Positions 1-12,200 are shown, counted from the first letter of the stretch. The stretch is DNA of 64,000 nt from Psococerastis gibbosa (GCA_963971405.1 OZ020490.1:25259464-25323463), one strand, 5' to 3'. Made by a program: numbers and translations. Notes: generated from the sequence alone by a model not told the origin.

Positions 1-416
1 TATAAAAAAACTTGGATGTGGGACTTAATAATGAGATCAAATTTGCGCCGAGACACTAGCGGATCCAGCTATGGGCTGATGGGGCTATAGCCTCCCCCCC
101 CCCCGTCTTCTTACATAACTCACATTAGATTAAAGGGACTTTCAATTTTTGTCAACGACATTTTCACGCAACCTACGGCAGCCACGCATCCGGCTACAAT
201 GGGCTCAGAGTGTCGCTATGCCTTCGTAGTGATATTGAAGGGACGGCCGAGGAGGTTTAGCATCCGCACAGAATGCAACTGGTCTTTGAATAGCTTTTTA
301 TATATATATATATATAGCTACGTATGTACATATACATACATATATATGTATGTAACAGCATGGTGGATAGTATCGTATAGTAATCCTGCCTGTTCTTATA
401 TGGTGAAGCATAGGCT

Positions 417-800
417 TTGACAAAGAAAGAATCAAGAGCGCTGGCTGTTTTCGAGAACAAGATGTTACGGAGAATATTCGGAAGAGTTTTTGAAAACAAC
501 AGATGGAGAATCCGAACGAACGAAGAAATTCACCAACTCTTCGGCTCGCCAGACATCACACAAACACTACGAAGCAGAAGGCTCCAGTGGATGGGACACG
601 TCGTCCGTATGCCAAAGAACAGCACAAGCAGTATGGGTGGCATGTCCCAACAGAAGAAGACATTTGGGCCGTCCGAGACGACGCTATGGCGACCAGCTAA
701 AGGAAGATGTGCAGGAAGTTGGCCTTCGGGCCCATGAGTGGCGTGGCCTGGCGAAGGACAGGATCCGTTGGCGTGGTGTTGTGAATGCGGCCTAAAGTCC
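417..800 (+). pseudogene. LINE reverse-transcriptase C-terminus, frameshifted
   Basis: Reads ENKMLRRIFGRVFEN, NRWRIRTNEEIHQLFGSPDI and LQWMGHVVRMPKN, then shifts frame near 620 into HLGRPRRRYGDQLKEDVQE, ending RWRGVVNAA and a stop. LRRIFG..W.R.N.E...L and RRLQW.GHV.RM are typical of the end of arthropod non-LTR retrotransposon ORF2. It is 5'-truncated, with no RT catalytic motif. What follows to about 850 is probably its 3' UTR. Confidence 0.85.
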
Positions 801-1508
801 CCCAGGGCTGACAGCGCCACCTTAAGCATAGTAGTATATGTTTATATTGTACTTGTAATCCATACATTACAATACAAGTAATCAAAGTGAGTTTACTACC
901 TTTATTAGGTATACAAAATAACATATATGGCATGACCCCCTCCAAAATGGACAGCTGAATACGCCCAACGCCATTGTAAAGAGGCTAATAATATCTCTTA
1001 CGTACAACTCATTCAAGTCAATAAGTTTACAAACAAATAAACACAAATTGCTCTAAGTACCTACCCTTCTTCGACACCCTCAGCCCCCTTTGAGCTTTTA
1101 ATCTAGTCTAGGATAACAGCACTCATGGACCGCAGGGACTCGCGAAAGTCCCGGGGGTACCTTTGACAAGGCTCCTATACACTACAAGCTATTACAATCA
1201 ATTTTTCTACCCTCCGTTGCAAATGTCAGTGAAGAACTCTTGGGGGTTGAAGCCAGCAGATTCGAAGGGGGGTAGGAATTTCCACCCCTCCACTCTTCTG
1301 CTTGATCCAAATGTCATTTCTAGTTATTGGAGTGTCGAGTTTTGCAAAACTGAATCAATCATTGGTCTTATTGTTATAGCGAACATACTGGCTGTTTGGG
1401 GGGTCAACATTACTTAGAATGTGAGAAAATGATATTGTAATATTTTTGTTTATAAATACATAATTGACCCCAGTTTGTAAATATCATATGGCTGGTTGCC
1501 TCTGCTTA
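800..1508. other. Non-coding stretch, no recognised element
   Basis: LINE 3' flank followed by AT-rich sequence. An 84-codon frame at 1163-1417 has no recognisable motif and is treated as chance. Confidence 0.6.
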
Positions 1509-1670
1509 GGCGGGTATTCCACATACGTCAATCGTCAATGAAAAATTGAAAAATGACGTTTTAGCAGACATTAAGGACATACTAAAAATTCTGCTACCAC
1601 GTCAATTTACGTCATTGTTACGTCATCTTTCAATTTTTCATTGACGATTGACGTATGTGGAATACCCGCC
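1509..1670. mobile_element. Palindromic MITE (GGCGGG...CCCGCC), copy 1
   Basis: 162 bp, nearly all inverted repeat. It begins GGCGGGTATTCCACATACGT and ends with its complement. A close second copy lies at 36748-36889, with further related ends at 38.3-38.7 kb and 32.5 kb. Confidence 0.85.
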
Positions 1671-1799
1671 ATAATCTGGCGACAAACTAAAGGTGCTAGG
1701 GGATGCTCCTTAGTATAATGAATCCGAATAACTTCTTCAGTCACCTCATTCGGAGACTTAGGTAGGATTCTTTTGTAGTAACCTTTCAGATCGACCACG
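1671..1799 (-). pseudogene. Unrecognised coding-like fragment interrupted by a MITE
   Basis: An open minus-strand frame reads YYKRILPKSPNEVTEEVIRI then HYTKEHPLAPLVCRQI, with protein-like composition. The palindromic MITE at 1509-1670 interrupts it; on the other side the frame can resume as KQRQPAI and stop. No family is recognised. A gene exon is less likely than a transposon remnant, because there is no plausible splice acceptor upstream. Confidence 0.3.
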
Positions 1800-2214
1800 A
1801 CCTATTTGCCCCGTTTCTCCGGTTCCATTAGTATATTGCTGTCATGTTTGTACTACGGCTATTCCATCTGTCAATAATCCGTCATTTGCGCATCAATAAT
1901 AAGTCTCTACCATATTATAACTTAATTTATTTAATAGATAAGATAATAAGATAGTATTTACTGTGTCTTTTTATAACCACGTTTAGAATAAGTTCTTTTT
2001 ATGCATTGTTAGAATAAGATTGTTTCAGTTAAGCGTATGTATTTTGGAAATTGTATTGTTTTAGGACGTGGGTTAGGCAGAAGAAGATTTTCTAGTCTTA
2101 AGTCTCCCCCCCCCCCTTAAATATAAGACGTTTATTATTATTATTATTATCATTAAAAGTTAAGTGCCTAATCCATGAGAGAGTTTCTTCAGTGACTTCG
2201 TGGAAGTGAAACAT

Positions 2215-2310
2215 GATTAATAAGTATATTATATATAAAAAATTAATATATTAACATAATTAAGTTGTGGAATTAAGTGCAATTTTTTATATATAATATA
2301 CTTATTAATC
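2215..2310. repeat. Perfect 30-bp inverted repeat (hairpin)
   Basis: Arms 2215-2244 and 2281-2310 are perfectly complementary (GATTAATAAGTATATTATAT... and its complement) around a 36-bp AT-rich centre. Probably a small foldback MITE. 2311-2900 shows no recognised gene. Confidence 0.85.
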
Positions 2311-2900
2311 AAGTTAAGTGTCTACATAATAGTCTCCTTAAAACAAACATCTCATCAATTTTTGATGCATAAATGACAGATGGAATAGTCACCATAGGAA
2401 ATATTACGTTATTGAGTAGGAGGAGCTAAAGATGGGTAAGATTTGAAACTGCTTATGGGAGAAGGGAGAAAGTAAGACTAAAATCTCGCCGAAATTTTGA
2501 ACAATGGGAATAATGCTTATCAAAGAGCTATCAAAAGTTTCAAAATTAATATTCCTAGAGTCTTAGTTAGAGAAAGGCAAGTGGGGCGGGGCGGGGAGCT
2601 GAAAGCAAGAAACAAAGAAAGACTTGGAGGGAGTCGAGAACTTTGGAGCAAAGGGGGTGGGGGGTGGATCTTCCTGCCTGTGTTATATTTTGAAAGTTTA
2701 AATTTTAATGCAGCGATTCCTTTGCTGGTGGTAAATTTAGTTTTCGATCTCGGTTGGTTTCAGTTTTTTATGGGATCTTAAACTTGGAGAAAATTTGTCA
2801 AGAAACACGAAGTGCGAGTGTTTTGGTTTATTTTAAAATTTTTTGGACTAACTAACTCTATACAATATATTCAGCCGAATTAATATAATAACGCATAAGG

Positions 2901-3189
2901 CAGTGGCGGCGCTACGGAGGTGCCCGGGGGGGCTTGCCCCCCCCCCCCCCGAAAGTTTCTCTGACCCCCCCCCCTGGGCTCCCCACTTATGAGATATTTT
3001 ACATGTTATATCTAGGCCTAGCAGAATTTTAATAATTCAAAAACGTCAGAATTAAAACTGGTTACATTTTACTTACTTCATTATACCTACTTCCAATGAT
3101 AAATGTTTTGTTTTTTCATTGGCCCCCCCAGATAGAAGTCATGCCCCCCATGCCCCCCCCCCGCCTTTAAATTTCTAGCGCCGCCACTG
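2901..3189. mobile_element. hAT-like MITE with G/C runs
   Basis: Inverted termini CAGTGGCGGCGCTA and TAGCGCCGCCACTG (the latter slightly imperfect). C runs at about 2938 and 2968 and near 3157. Flanks gcataagg and gttatagg are at best a degraded 8-bp TSD. CAGTGG termini are common in hAT non-autonomous elements. Confidence 0.7.
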
Positions 3190-3404
3190 GTTATAGGCCT
3201 ACTTCACAAAATTGGAGCATATGCTTGTGGTTCTATCAGGGACGTATGTAAGTTATAAGTTTGTTAACTGTTAGTTTAGTTTAGTTTGTTAGTTAGGTCA
3301 CAGACGACGTATGTAAGTATTTGCCGCCTTTAAGCAGCGAAGAGGCAACGAAGAGGTCAATCGGTTAAATTCAATAAGGTTTTTGCATGAGATTTACCTA
3401 TTCA

Positions 3405-4232
3405 TAAAGAACCGGTCCGAGTTTACTTGAACATGCCTTCCAATTTATCAAAATTAGTAGATAGAGGAAATGTGTAATTTGATGGCAAATAATTTTCCTA
3501 TGGCTAAATTTCCGATATATCGTCGGGGGGGGGGGGGGGTGTCCATCTGACGTCACTGGAGGTGAGATAAATTCTAGAAAGGTCAGACCAACACATTACC
3601 ACACAGCAATAATGGCAGGGCACTCAAAGCGTGAATTTTCTAGCATTTTTTCAAAAAAACTTTTTTTGCACAAAACCAAATAGTTTTTGGGAAAGTAACC
3701 TATCCGGTTTCATTACTCAATTTAACACCTAGAACATGCCTGAAGGTAGAAATCATCGATAGAAAGGTTTCGCAGAAAAATTATTTGTTAGTCATTTTTC
3801 ATTAAAATTTAGTTATTTTTATTTTTTTACCCCCAGAAGCAAACTATCAAATGGCAAGCGACTGCCCGCATTTTGTTAACATTAATGACGACTACAATAT
3901 ATGTGAATTCAAAAGAAATTATTGGAGCCGTTTTTGAGAAATAATTTTTTTTAGACGTTTTTTGGGAGTTTTTTGAGAATAAAACCCTCCCAAATCGAGT
4001 TAGCCAAAAAAAAAAAAAAATGTCCTGAGGTATGATTTTTTTTGGAACCTACATGCCGAATTTCATCATAATCGACCGAGTAGTTTGCCCGGAAATCGAT
4101 GAACAGACAGACAGACATTTTGTAAAAATCACTTTTTTGGGTTCCTGGGACCTCAAAATGTGTAAATCCGTTGAAATCTCGGAATCGAAAATTTGGACCA
4201 TCACAAAGCTTTCCTTGTACTACGATCCCCCG
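3405..4232 (-). mobile_element. Family B interspersed repeat, copy 1
   Basis: About 800 bp shared with 55939-56747 (opposite strand) and 7997-8690. Landmarks: the segment with CCCGGAAATCGATGAACAGA, the CCAATTTAT end and AAAGCTTTCC at the other end. A G run sits at 3525. Open frames in it are chance. Confidence 0.8.
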
Positions 4233-4380
4233 ATCATTATTTTAGTTTCAGGGCAGGGAAAATTGTTAATGGTCTAATAGTCCTCACTACTTATTGTGTA
4301 TTAACTGTTTATTTATTTATTTCAATACACGTTTCATGCATTCATTTCAACTTTATGGCACTTTACTTAATTATTACACT

Positions 4381-4570
4381 TTATTACTATGCCAACCTAG
4401 CAGAGTTAGTGCTATAAAGCCCACGCTTACACTCAACTAGGGAGGCCCGGGACCGTCTGTTTAACATGCCCTCCGAAGCACGGGCAAAAAATGTAGCTAG
4501 CGCGTGGGACTCTAATAAACAACCTTTCGGGTGAAAGTCAGAGTCCGTACCACTACTCTACATGTCCTGA
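4381..4570 (-). mobile_element. tRNA-Glu-derived SINE copy
   Basis: Minus-strand copy ending in the tRNA-like head (tcctgacatg at the right edge) with the GCCAACCTAGC tail block at the left edge. The internal promoter is degraded. Confidence 0.85.
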
Positions 4571-5047
4571 CATGCTAATTTATACGGTGACATTAAAACA
4601 CAATTTTCAGATAATACTTTCTCTGGGCCGGTACAGATTAGGGGATGTAGGGGCAGTGCTGGCCAGTGGTGCTATCGGCACGGAGCAAGCGGTCCCTAGA
4701 GCCCCCCCCCCCCCCCCTCGTACATCCCGCAGCATTGATTGAAACTATTCATTTGCTGCCGGACACCCTTTCTCACATCATTGTTGATACCATTCCTACT
4801 GTGAGTGTCCTAATCGATACTAAATTGTGTGTTTATACTAAGAGTCAATCCAGTCCGCAGAGTTTTGGATCAATGTGTCCTAGGCCCGGACACGTTAAGT
4901 AAGTAAGTAAGTATTAAGAAGCAATCTGACTACTAACTGTTTTTTGTGCAAGTTAAATTTCACGCAACATATCAATCGTAGACAGACTAAATAGTAAAAA
5001 TCGTAAAGGCTGATGGGCCAACGCTTATGAGTGAGATAGGCACCCCG

Positions 5048-5262
5048 CAAGGCCGTGCCCAGGTTTTGATTTCGGGGGGGGGGGGAGTCCTCAATTTTTC
5101 CCCGTAATTTATTAATGATGAAAGTCCATTCTATTCAGTGTTCAAACTCAAATAAATTTATTCCAATTCTTCAAATAATACAGGTTTACATTTTCAAAAA
5201 ACTATTTCGGGGGGGGGGGGGGTGTCCGGACCCCTTGTACCACCGCCCTGGGCACGGCCATG
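5048..5262. mobile_element. G-run hAT MITE (CAAGGCCGTGCCC family), copy 1
   Basis: Termini CAAGGCCGTGCCCAGG and CCTGGGCACGGCCATG. Flanks GGCACCCCG (5039-5047) and GGCACCCG (5263-5270) are an 8-bp TSD differing by one C. Two long G runs at about 5077 and 5209 on the same strand. Confidence 0.85.
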
Positions 5263-5289
5263 GGCACCCGCCAAGCGTTGCAGTCAGAA

Positions 5290-5405
5290 AATAGAACCCG
5301 ACCACGATATGATGACACTTGGAACACTTATAAAAATCCAATAAACTTGGTGTTCCGCATATGCAAGTTTTCGAACAAACAAAGTGTTCCAAGTGCCATC
5401 CTATC
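5290..5405. repeat. Small foldback repeat (GTGTTCCAA)
   Basis: Contains ACTTGGAACACTTATAAAAA and AGTGTTCCAAGTGCCATCCT as inverted parts; a sibling is at 24652-24741. 5.4-6.4 kb to its right shows no recognised gene. Confidence 0.6.
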
Positions 5406-6439
5406 ACTCCCCCGCCAGAGCGACGGGGTAACTTAAAATCAGAAATGCTGAATGATGATTCTCTCAATGACCCTACTCGTAGAGCTATCATTGAGGAATT
5501 AGTTGAAAGAAAAAGTGTTCACCTACATTTCGAGTGGCCGTACACCATATACTATACACTACCGTATGTAGGTTTTATTTATTATGATGCAAACTGCTGA
5601 TCATGAATCATGAAGCGAGATCGAGAAAAAAAGCTGAAACTCATGAAGTCTTAGATCATGGTCATAACAAAACTCAAATTCTATATACCAAGTCATTTTC
5701 CATTCAATAGCCATCGTAAAGTTGACAAATTGAAGGAAAAAAAATCAAACGACAAGCAATCACGAAAACGGGACAAAGAAAAACAATAATTCAACCCCAA
5801 CCCTTTAATGCTACTAAAAAAAAATAATTTAGATCAAAAAACATTTTTCTTGTGAAAAAAATATTTGCCCCGCCCCCTTAGCCGAGCTTTATCAATTGTA
5901 AAAGATATTATACACCATGATACATGAATATTACATAAGGAGAGTACAGGCTGTACGTAAATGCGATGCTGAGTGCATAACACAAAGCAAGGGGTTTCAG
6001 TCACCCCATCCATATACACAAATGACATAATAAAAGCACTTTAGCCCGCGTAATAAGCTTACGCTACCATTCTGGTATGCCTTAATATTATTTAGGAGCC
6101 TCTCTTTGTGAGCTTTCCCAGCTCCCCTAGTACTTGTTGGTTGACATCTGGGATGTTCTCTGATTGGTGTGATATGTTTATCGTTATTGTTTTCCCGCGA
6201 AATTGGGTTGGTAACTCTGTGTGGATTATGTTTACCGTACTTAAAAGTGAAGCGCATAGAGACCAAGGAGTGAAAATGATAAAAATAAGCATTCGAGATA
6301 ATTGAGGCTACAGTTTGCAACTCAATTGAAAATTTCCATAAATTCTTGCATTGCCAAAATGACAGATTCCGCCAATCCTGTTGGTCTCTAAGGTAAGGAG
6401 CAGCTAGAGTAACAGCAAGGTGCACTTAACTCCAAAACG

Positions 6440-7160
6440 CAAAAAATGTTACTTGCACCTCTTGGCTTTTAGGCGCTTTATTTATACCAAATATTTCAAT
6501 TTTAGAAATAAATGTCACTTGCACCCCTTGACTTCTAGACGCTTCATTTATACCAAATATATCAATGTCAGAAAGAAACACCCCTTGCACCTCTGGGCTT
6601 CTAGGTGCTTCATTTATGCCAATTATTTCAATTTTAGAAAGAAATGTCACTTGCACCTCTTGGCATCTAGACGCTTCATTTACACTAAATATTTCAATGT
6701 TGGAAAGAAGTGTCCATTGGACCTCTGGGCTTTTAGGTGCTCATTTATGCCAAATATTTCAATTTTAGAAAGAAATGTCACTTGCACCTCTTGGCATCTT
6801 GACGCTTCATTTACACCAAATATTTCAATGTTGGAAAGAAATGTAACTTGTACCGCACTACCGCTTGGCTTCAAGACGCTTCATTTACACCAAATATTTC
6901 AATGTTGGAAAGAAATGTAACTTGTACCGCACTACCGCTTGGCTTCAAGACGCTTCATTTATACCAAATATTTCAATGTTAGAAAGAAATGTACATTGGA
7001 CCTCTGGCTTCTAGGTGCTGATTTATGCCAAATATTTCAATTTTAGAAAGAAATGTCACTTGCACCTCTTGGTCTCTAGGCGCTTAATTTTATTTATACC
7101 AAACATTTCAATTTTTGAAAAAAAAGTTACTTGCACCTCTTGGCTTCTAGACGCTTCAAA
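6440..7160. repeat. Minisatellite, 66-73 bp period, about 11 units
   Basis: The unit carries cttgcacctcttggcttcta, then a cttcattta block, then ccaaatatttcaattttaga. Unit starts fall near 6452, 6519, 6584, 6651, 6712, 6781, 6847, 6920, 6991, 7059 and 7131. The early 66-67 bp spacing keeps one frame open for 166 codons (6420-6920), which is an artefact of the repeat. It ends about 25 bp from the Pax exon donor. Confidence 0.95.
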
Positions 7161-7184
7161 TGTAGATGAAACGTAGGTACTTAC

Positions 7185-7382
7185 CTATTGATTGACGAAA
7201 CCGAAGGTACATTATCTTGACTACAGATCCCCTCGGCTAATAGTCTATCCCGGATCTCCCATGCGAACATCGTGGGGTTCTCCCTCTTGTAGTTGGCAAT
7301 GGCATCTACGACTGGAGGAGTTGCTACTTTGGGTTTGCTACCACCTATCACTCCCGCCTTAAACGACCCCGTCTCGTAATAC
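7185..7382 (-). CDS. sv: Pax2/5/8 exon encoding the C-terminal half of the paired domain
   Basis: The 198-bp exon encodes [18 protein letters not shown] through [10 protein letters not shown], which is the linker and RED subdomain of the paired domain. [19 protein letters not shown] and [18 protein letters not shown] are close to insect shaven; vertebrate PAX2/5/8 has IKPGVIGG at the corresponding place. The acceptor is TTTCAG at 7388-7383 and the donor GTAAGT at 7184-7179. Entry and exit are both phase 2, so the exon is a multiple of three, and its length matches PAX5 exon 3 as I remember it. Together with the previous exon it yields about 122 contiguous paired-domain residues without a stop. 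The octapeptide and transactivation exons should lie left of this window; I found no continuation in 1-7178. A minisatellite starts about 25 bp beyond the donor. Confidence 0.97.
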
Positions 7383-7532
7383 CTGAAATGAAGAAAAAAA
7401 ATAGTATATTGGAAATATACAGGAATAATTAAAGATAGTATTGCTGAACATAGAGGAGAGTTCGTAAAAAGACCCGCGCACTGTCGCGTAGCGGCGTTTA
7501 AAGTAAAATGTTTAACACAATTAATTGTAGGT

Positions 7533-7650
7533 AGTCCTAGCACATTATCATGGCCCACCATGTTCCCCAGCCAACGCTGTGCACTCTACCTCGTTTGCTG
7601 CAATTTTAACAGGCTCTTTTCTGGTGGATTCAACTTGTACCATTCTTACG
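7533..7650 (-). mobile_element. 5S-derived SINE fragment
   Basis: Minus-strand degraded copy. The plus strand shows caccatgttcccc, then agccaacgctgtgcac and ggattcaacttgtacc, matching the other family copies. It lies in the Pax intron, about 150 bp upstream of the paired-domain exon at 7382. Confidence 0.7.
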
Positions 7651-7996
7651 CTATCTCCCCCAAAAAGCCCTCACTGATATGGGCTATGCTATTTAACAAT
7701 CCTGACAATTATATGCCCGTTATTTACGCAAATCCGCACTACAGGCTGGGGCAATTAGATGAAACAATATAATATAGTAAGCAATTTGTTTAACGCTTGC
7801 CTCCTAATATTGGGATAACTAGTGTTTATAATGGAGTAACGACCTGCCCTGATTCTTGTGGTATTTTTCACTCGGCTGTAGATGGCATCTACGGTCTTTA
7901 GCACGACGCGGTATAGCAGTGCGCATGCGTCACGGCTAGGATTTATGTGTATGATGATTTCTAGAGCCGGGCATTGTATCCGAAATATAAAAAGAG

Positions 7997-8690
7997 AACC
8001 GGTCCGAGTTTGCTCGAACATGCTTTCTAATTTGTAAATTAGTAGATAGACATAATGTAATAACAAATAGTTTCCCTATGGTTAAGTATCGGATCCCTTG
8101 GGGGGGGGGGGGGGTCCCTCAATATATTAAAATCCCCTTAAAACTCAATTGCAAATTCAAGAGACCAATGCATTGTAACAGTAGCAACAATGGCAGGTCA
8201 CGCAATGCATTGGAGCGTGAATTTTCCATAATTTCTTCAATTTTTTGCACAGAACATTTTTGGGAAACAATCTGTTTGGTTTTGTTACTCTATTGAGCAC
8301 CTAAAACATACCTGACGGAAGAAATCATTGATAGAAAAATTATTTTTTAGTCATTTTTCATGAAAATTGAGTTATTTTTATTTTTTTACTCCCAGAAGCA
8401 AACTATCAAGGGGCAAGCGACCCACCGAATTTTGTTAACATTAATAACGACTAGAATATACAGTATGTGAATTTAAAAGAAATCGTTGGAGCCGTTTTGG
8501 AGAAATAATTTTTTTAGACTTTTTTTTGATTTTTTTTTAAATAAAATCATTTGAATTAGCCCTAAATAATAAAAAAAAAACGATCCCGACGTATGATTTT
8601 TGTGAACCTACATACCAAATTTCATCAAAATCGACTGAGTAGTTTGTCCGGAAGTCGATGAACAGACAGAACGAGCGAACCCCCGACAAG
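7997..8690 (-). mobile_element. Family B interspersed repeat, copy 2
   Basis: Same order of blocks as 3405-4232: CCGGTCCGAG end, G run at 8099, aagcaaactatcaa block, then GGAAGTCGATGAACAGACAG. It is followed by a (GAA)n microsatellite at 8707-8750. Confidence 0.8.
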
Positions 8691-8706
8691 TTTATTAACT
8701 TGAGCT

Positions 8707-8751
8707 TAAGAAGAAGAAGAAGAAGAAGAAGAAAAAAAAGAAGAAGAAGAG
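8707..8751. repeat. (GAA)n microsatellite
   Basis: Interrupted AAG/GAA tract directly following family B. Confidence 0.95.
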
Positions 8752-8987
8752 ATATGCTATATTACAATTAACAGAACTGACGTATCTAGGCCCTATGGTA
8801 CCGGGGCCATATGAATTTACGATTTCTGCCTGAATTTTTCCGCCAAGCCGCCGAATTTTCTTCTGTTTATCCGGCTTTTTTGACAGCTTAAAAATTTAAA
8901 TCAACTATACGTGCTTCTCTATCAATAGACCTCTTCAAGAAAACCTACTTCAAATATCTAATTGACCTTCAGGCATATACCTATAGT

Positions 8988-9273
8988 AGTAGTAATAGTA
9001 GTGTTCGTCAGGTTAATAACGACTTAGGCCTCATATTTGGGCCCATAGAGCGACTCCGACTTGACTGTCCTACGCCAGCCCATAGGACAGTGGACCTCCT
9101 GATTATAGTGGATTCCGAACCACTTGGAAAACACAGTGAAGTCACGGTTAGTTCGGAGGTGACCAGGACAAGTCCTACCATGTTTCCCTACCGGCACTGT
9201 GCACACGACCAAGTTATCTGCATCTTTGAACCTGCTCTGGTCCGCTGGATTCAACTTGGTATGGCGGCCGGCT
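8988..9273 (-). mobile_element. 5S-derived SINE with 16-bp TSD
   Basis: Flanked by perfect GGCATATACCTATAGT at 8972-8987 and 9274-9289. The element reads on the minus strand: a 5S-like start (GCCATACCAAGTTGAATCCA near 9268-9249) at the right and a (CTA)n-like tail at the left edge. Tail plus TSD show retroposition. Confidence 0.88.
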
Positions 9274-9289
9274 GGCATATACCTATAGT

Positions 9290-12200
9290 GATTGATAGAG
9301 TGTCGTGAAGCTCCTAATAAGCTCCTATATTATAATAAGCTCCTAATAAGGGTGAGTGTGAGTGGGTGATTGAGTGAGTTAGAAATGTTAGAATGGCTGT
9401 TGGTGTGGGTTTAAACTTGATTATGGTTAAGAGTGTGAATGATAATATGTATTCTTGTTTATTAACACACTACTCTTTTAACCAGTTAATTGTATTGTAA
9501 TAGAGGGCCCTAATATTTGCTGCGAAAATTGTGATGTTTTTTTATTAAAGGCGATTTTATATACAGAAAATGAAAGAAAAAATAATAAGAAAAACTATTG
9601 TACAAAAAAAGTACTAGCGCAAATTACCATACAACATAATTAAATAAAATTATATTAACATAGTATCCGCGACCTAAAAGCGGTGCAGTATGTGTTATTT
9701 GTTTATTTGGAAGGTGTTTCCCTAAGAAATCGGCATGGAGCATTGTAAAGCCGTGACCAGGGGGAGGGGTCGCTATTAACGCTTAGCGATCCACTGATTT
9801 CGAGAAGTTCAACTAAAAAACTCGCCGACATGTGAAAATATCCCACCTCTTTCCTATTGCACACTTAAACCACCACTGATAATAAATTTGCCATAATTTC
9901 TTCTTTAAGTCATGATAATGGCCGGGAAAATATTGGTTTTTAAGATCTTATTCCGATAATATTGCTCTTTCATAAAAAATAGTTTTTATAGAGCTAGTGA
10001 AAAAAATGTAGGCGATGGTTTTCTATAGTGTAGTAGGCAGTGCAGTTGAGCAAAGTCCAGAGCAGAAGATAGAAGGTTCGGGTAGAGCTCTGAGAAGTGA
10101 GAGGCATTTTCAGTGTTTTCGTTAGGTATTACAAATGATAATGATGTAAATAATGATATTTTGTGTACCGATAATGAAACCAGAGCCGGAGATAGGAGGT
10201 CAGAAACGGATCCAGCCGGGGGTATAGTTGTGGATCAAAATAGAACAGCCATATGTGTAGTATCGATTAAATTGGAGCGTAATAAATTATCTTACAACAG
10301 ATTTACTTAATTTGAGAAGAGGGAGGCAGCTACCCCCTTTGCCGCCCCCCCCCGTATCCGCCCTTGCCGGAGATATTTAGCGGTAAACTGCGTTGGGCAG
10401 GGTGAAGACTGACACCTCGACTATTGGCGGATTTAGGATCCAGCTTCCCCTCCCCCCCAATTTTGTATCAAACCCTTCTAGATACATTTTTGACAAAATG
10501 TGCACCTTGACACTTTTTCATCTTTTTCATCTGACCACTTTCATATCTTAGCGGCTTTTGAGGAATTAATTAGTTTCATCGAAGATTGAAGAAACAGGTA
10601 TTTCCTTGTTTTGCAAAATATTTTGAAATCTCTCCCTTAATTTTGACTTTTGTGTCATCAGTAATAAAGAGGACCCTCAGGTCCATGACAATAACCTGTT
10701 GAGATCATTACGGCAGGTACCTATGGTACCTGAGGACGTGATCTCGAGTGGGTCTTTCACCAGTGATTAGTATTAAGAATTCGTCCGAGCCATTGTCGGG
10801 AGCGCGGCACGATTTCCGATTGGATCAGCTCATACTATCGCGAAGACACATCTGCGCGCAGATACTGGTGGTCGGAACCGTCAGTGATCCATCTCGCGCA
10901 CGCGCGACTTTATTAAATTAGAATAGTCACTGCCAACGGTCGTACCGCAGGGAAGGACGCTAATGCTTGCGCACGTACGGGTCACCGCCTGTGACGACGA
11001 CACAGACTTAAACCCTGGTGCTATGCTTTGGGGTACAGGTAACTTCGATCAACAGGACCGTGCGCCACTATTAGGTGTTTGGGCGACCGCTTTAGGCGGA
11101 AAAGGTTTAGGTACGCAAAAGGCAGATCAGGTAATTATTTTCTAAGATTGCAAACACATTTTTTGTTGATTGAAAATGAAAAATACCCAAATTATTCCTC
11201 AGCTTCGCCGCAATTATAGCTAATCCTCTAGTTACGCTTTATTCTCAATAACTCTCTATAAATTAACAGGATAGATACGGACTACGGTATTCCCCTAATT
11301 TATTTTATTTATTTATTTTTAATTTAGTTCTGGAGGAAAATCAATTTCTTGTGGGAAACCTGTGAAAGAAAATAGTACCTATTGTGACTTCGAATTTCCC
11401 TCCTTTAGTATTCAGGATCAGGTAGATACTTCATAGAAGGCAGTCAGTCCCTTACTAGACAGGTTCCCCTCCACTTACTTGGCCTTTAATAGCATCTGGC
11501 TACACTATTTATTATTAAATACAAGGTACAAGAAAGGAGCTTCCACGAAGATCGGTTTTATACACGTGGACAAAAAACCGATCGGGCGTACCCCGGGCAA
11601 CGTTACGTGAAAACATCTAGCGGCTAATCCTTTCACCACCGAGAGAGAGAGAGACCCTCTTCTTTTGTGTATGCACCGGTTTGGCGTCGGTTTGGCTGAG
11701 ACCAGAAACAAGGAGTCTCTACCCCGGACACGAAAAAGTAAACGTAAGCATTATTAAATATTATTAAACACAACAATTTCATTGTAGTGGCTGAAGATGT
11801 TGATTTGTTGGTATTAATAACTGCAAGGGCTCCAATAGATGTCGGTAAAATGGAACATATCCCTCATTAACACTACCTATGTACCCATTCCAATAAGGCT
11901 AATTCCCATCACATTGGACAAAATCGAATTTTAGGTCAGTGAAGGGGTAGGTGTCACAAGGCTGGGACATGGCGTATCCATCAGGCTGGTCCGACCACAA
12001 AGTCCCCCCATGATAATTAGCCGAGGGGTGTTTCGAGTTGAATCCGCAACGTAATCTACTCCTCCCCGCAGCTCACTTGTCCTCCCCACCCCCCTACCCG
12101 CGGTATCTCTCCCCCCCCCCTCCCAACGTCAATTCTGACGAGGATTTTGAAGCAGCTTGAGTGGCTGCTTCCGCGTGCTACTGATGAATTAGTTATGGTT

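Noticed and set aside
199..420. Small ORF near the left edge
   Set aside because: Largely a TA/TATG microsatellite translated as YIYIYS.
6420..6920. 166-codon open frame on the plus strand
   Set aside because: It lies within the minisatellite; the near-multiple-of-three unit keeps the frame open. The peptide is the repeat unit translated.
6440..7160. CRISPR array
   Set aside because: Units are repeated throughout without unique spacers, and the context is eukaryotic.
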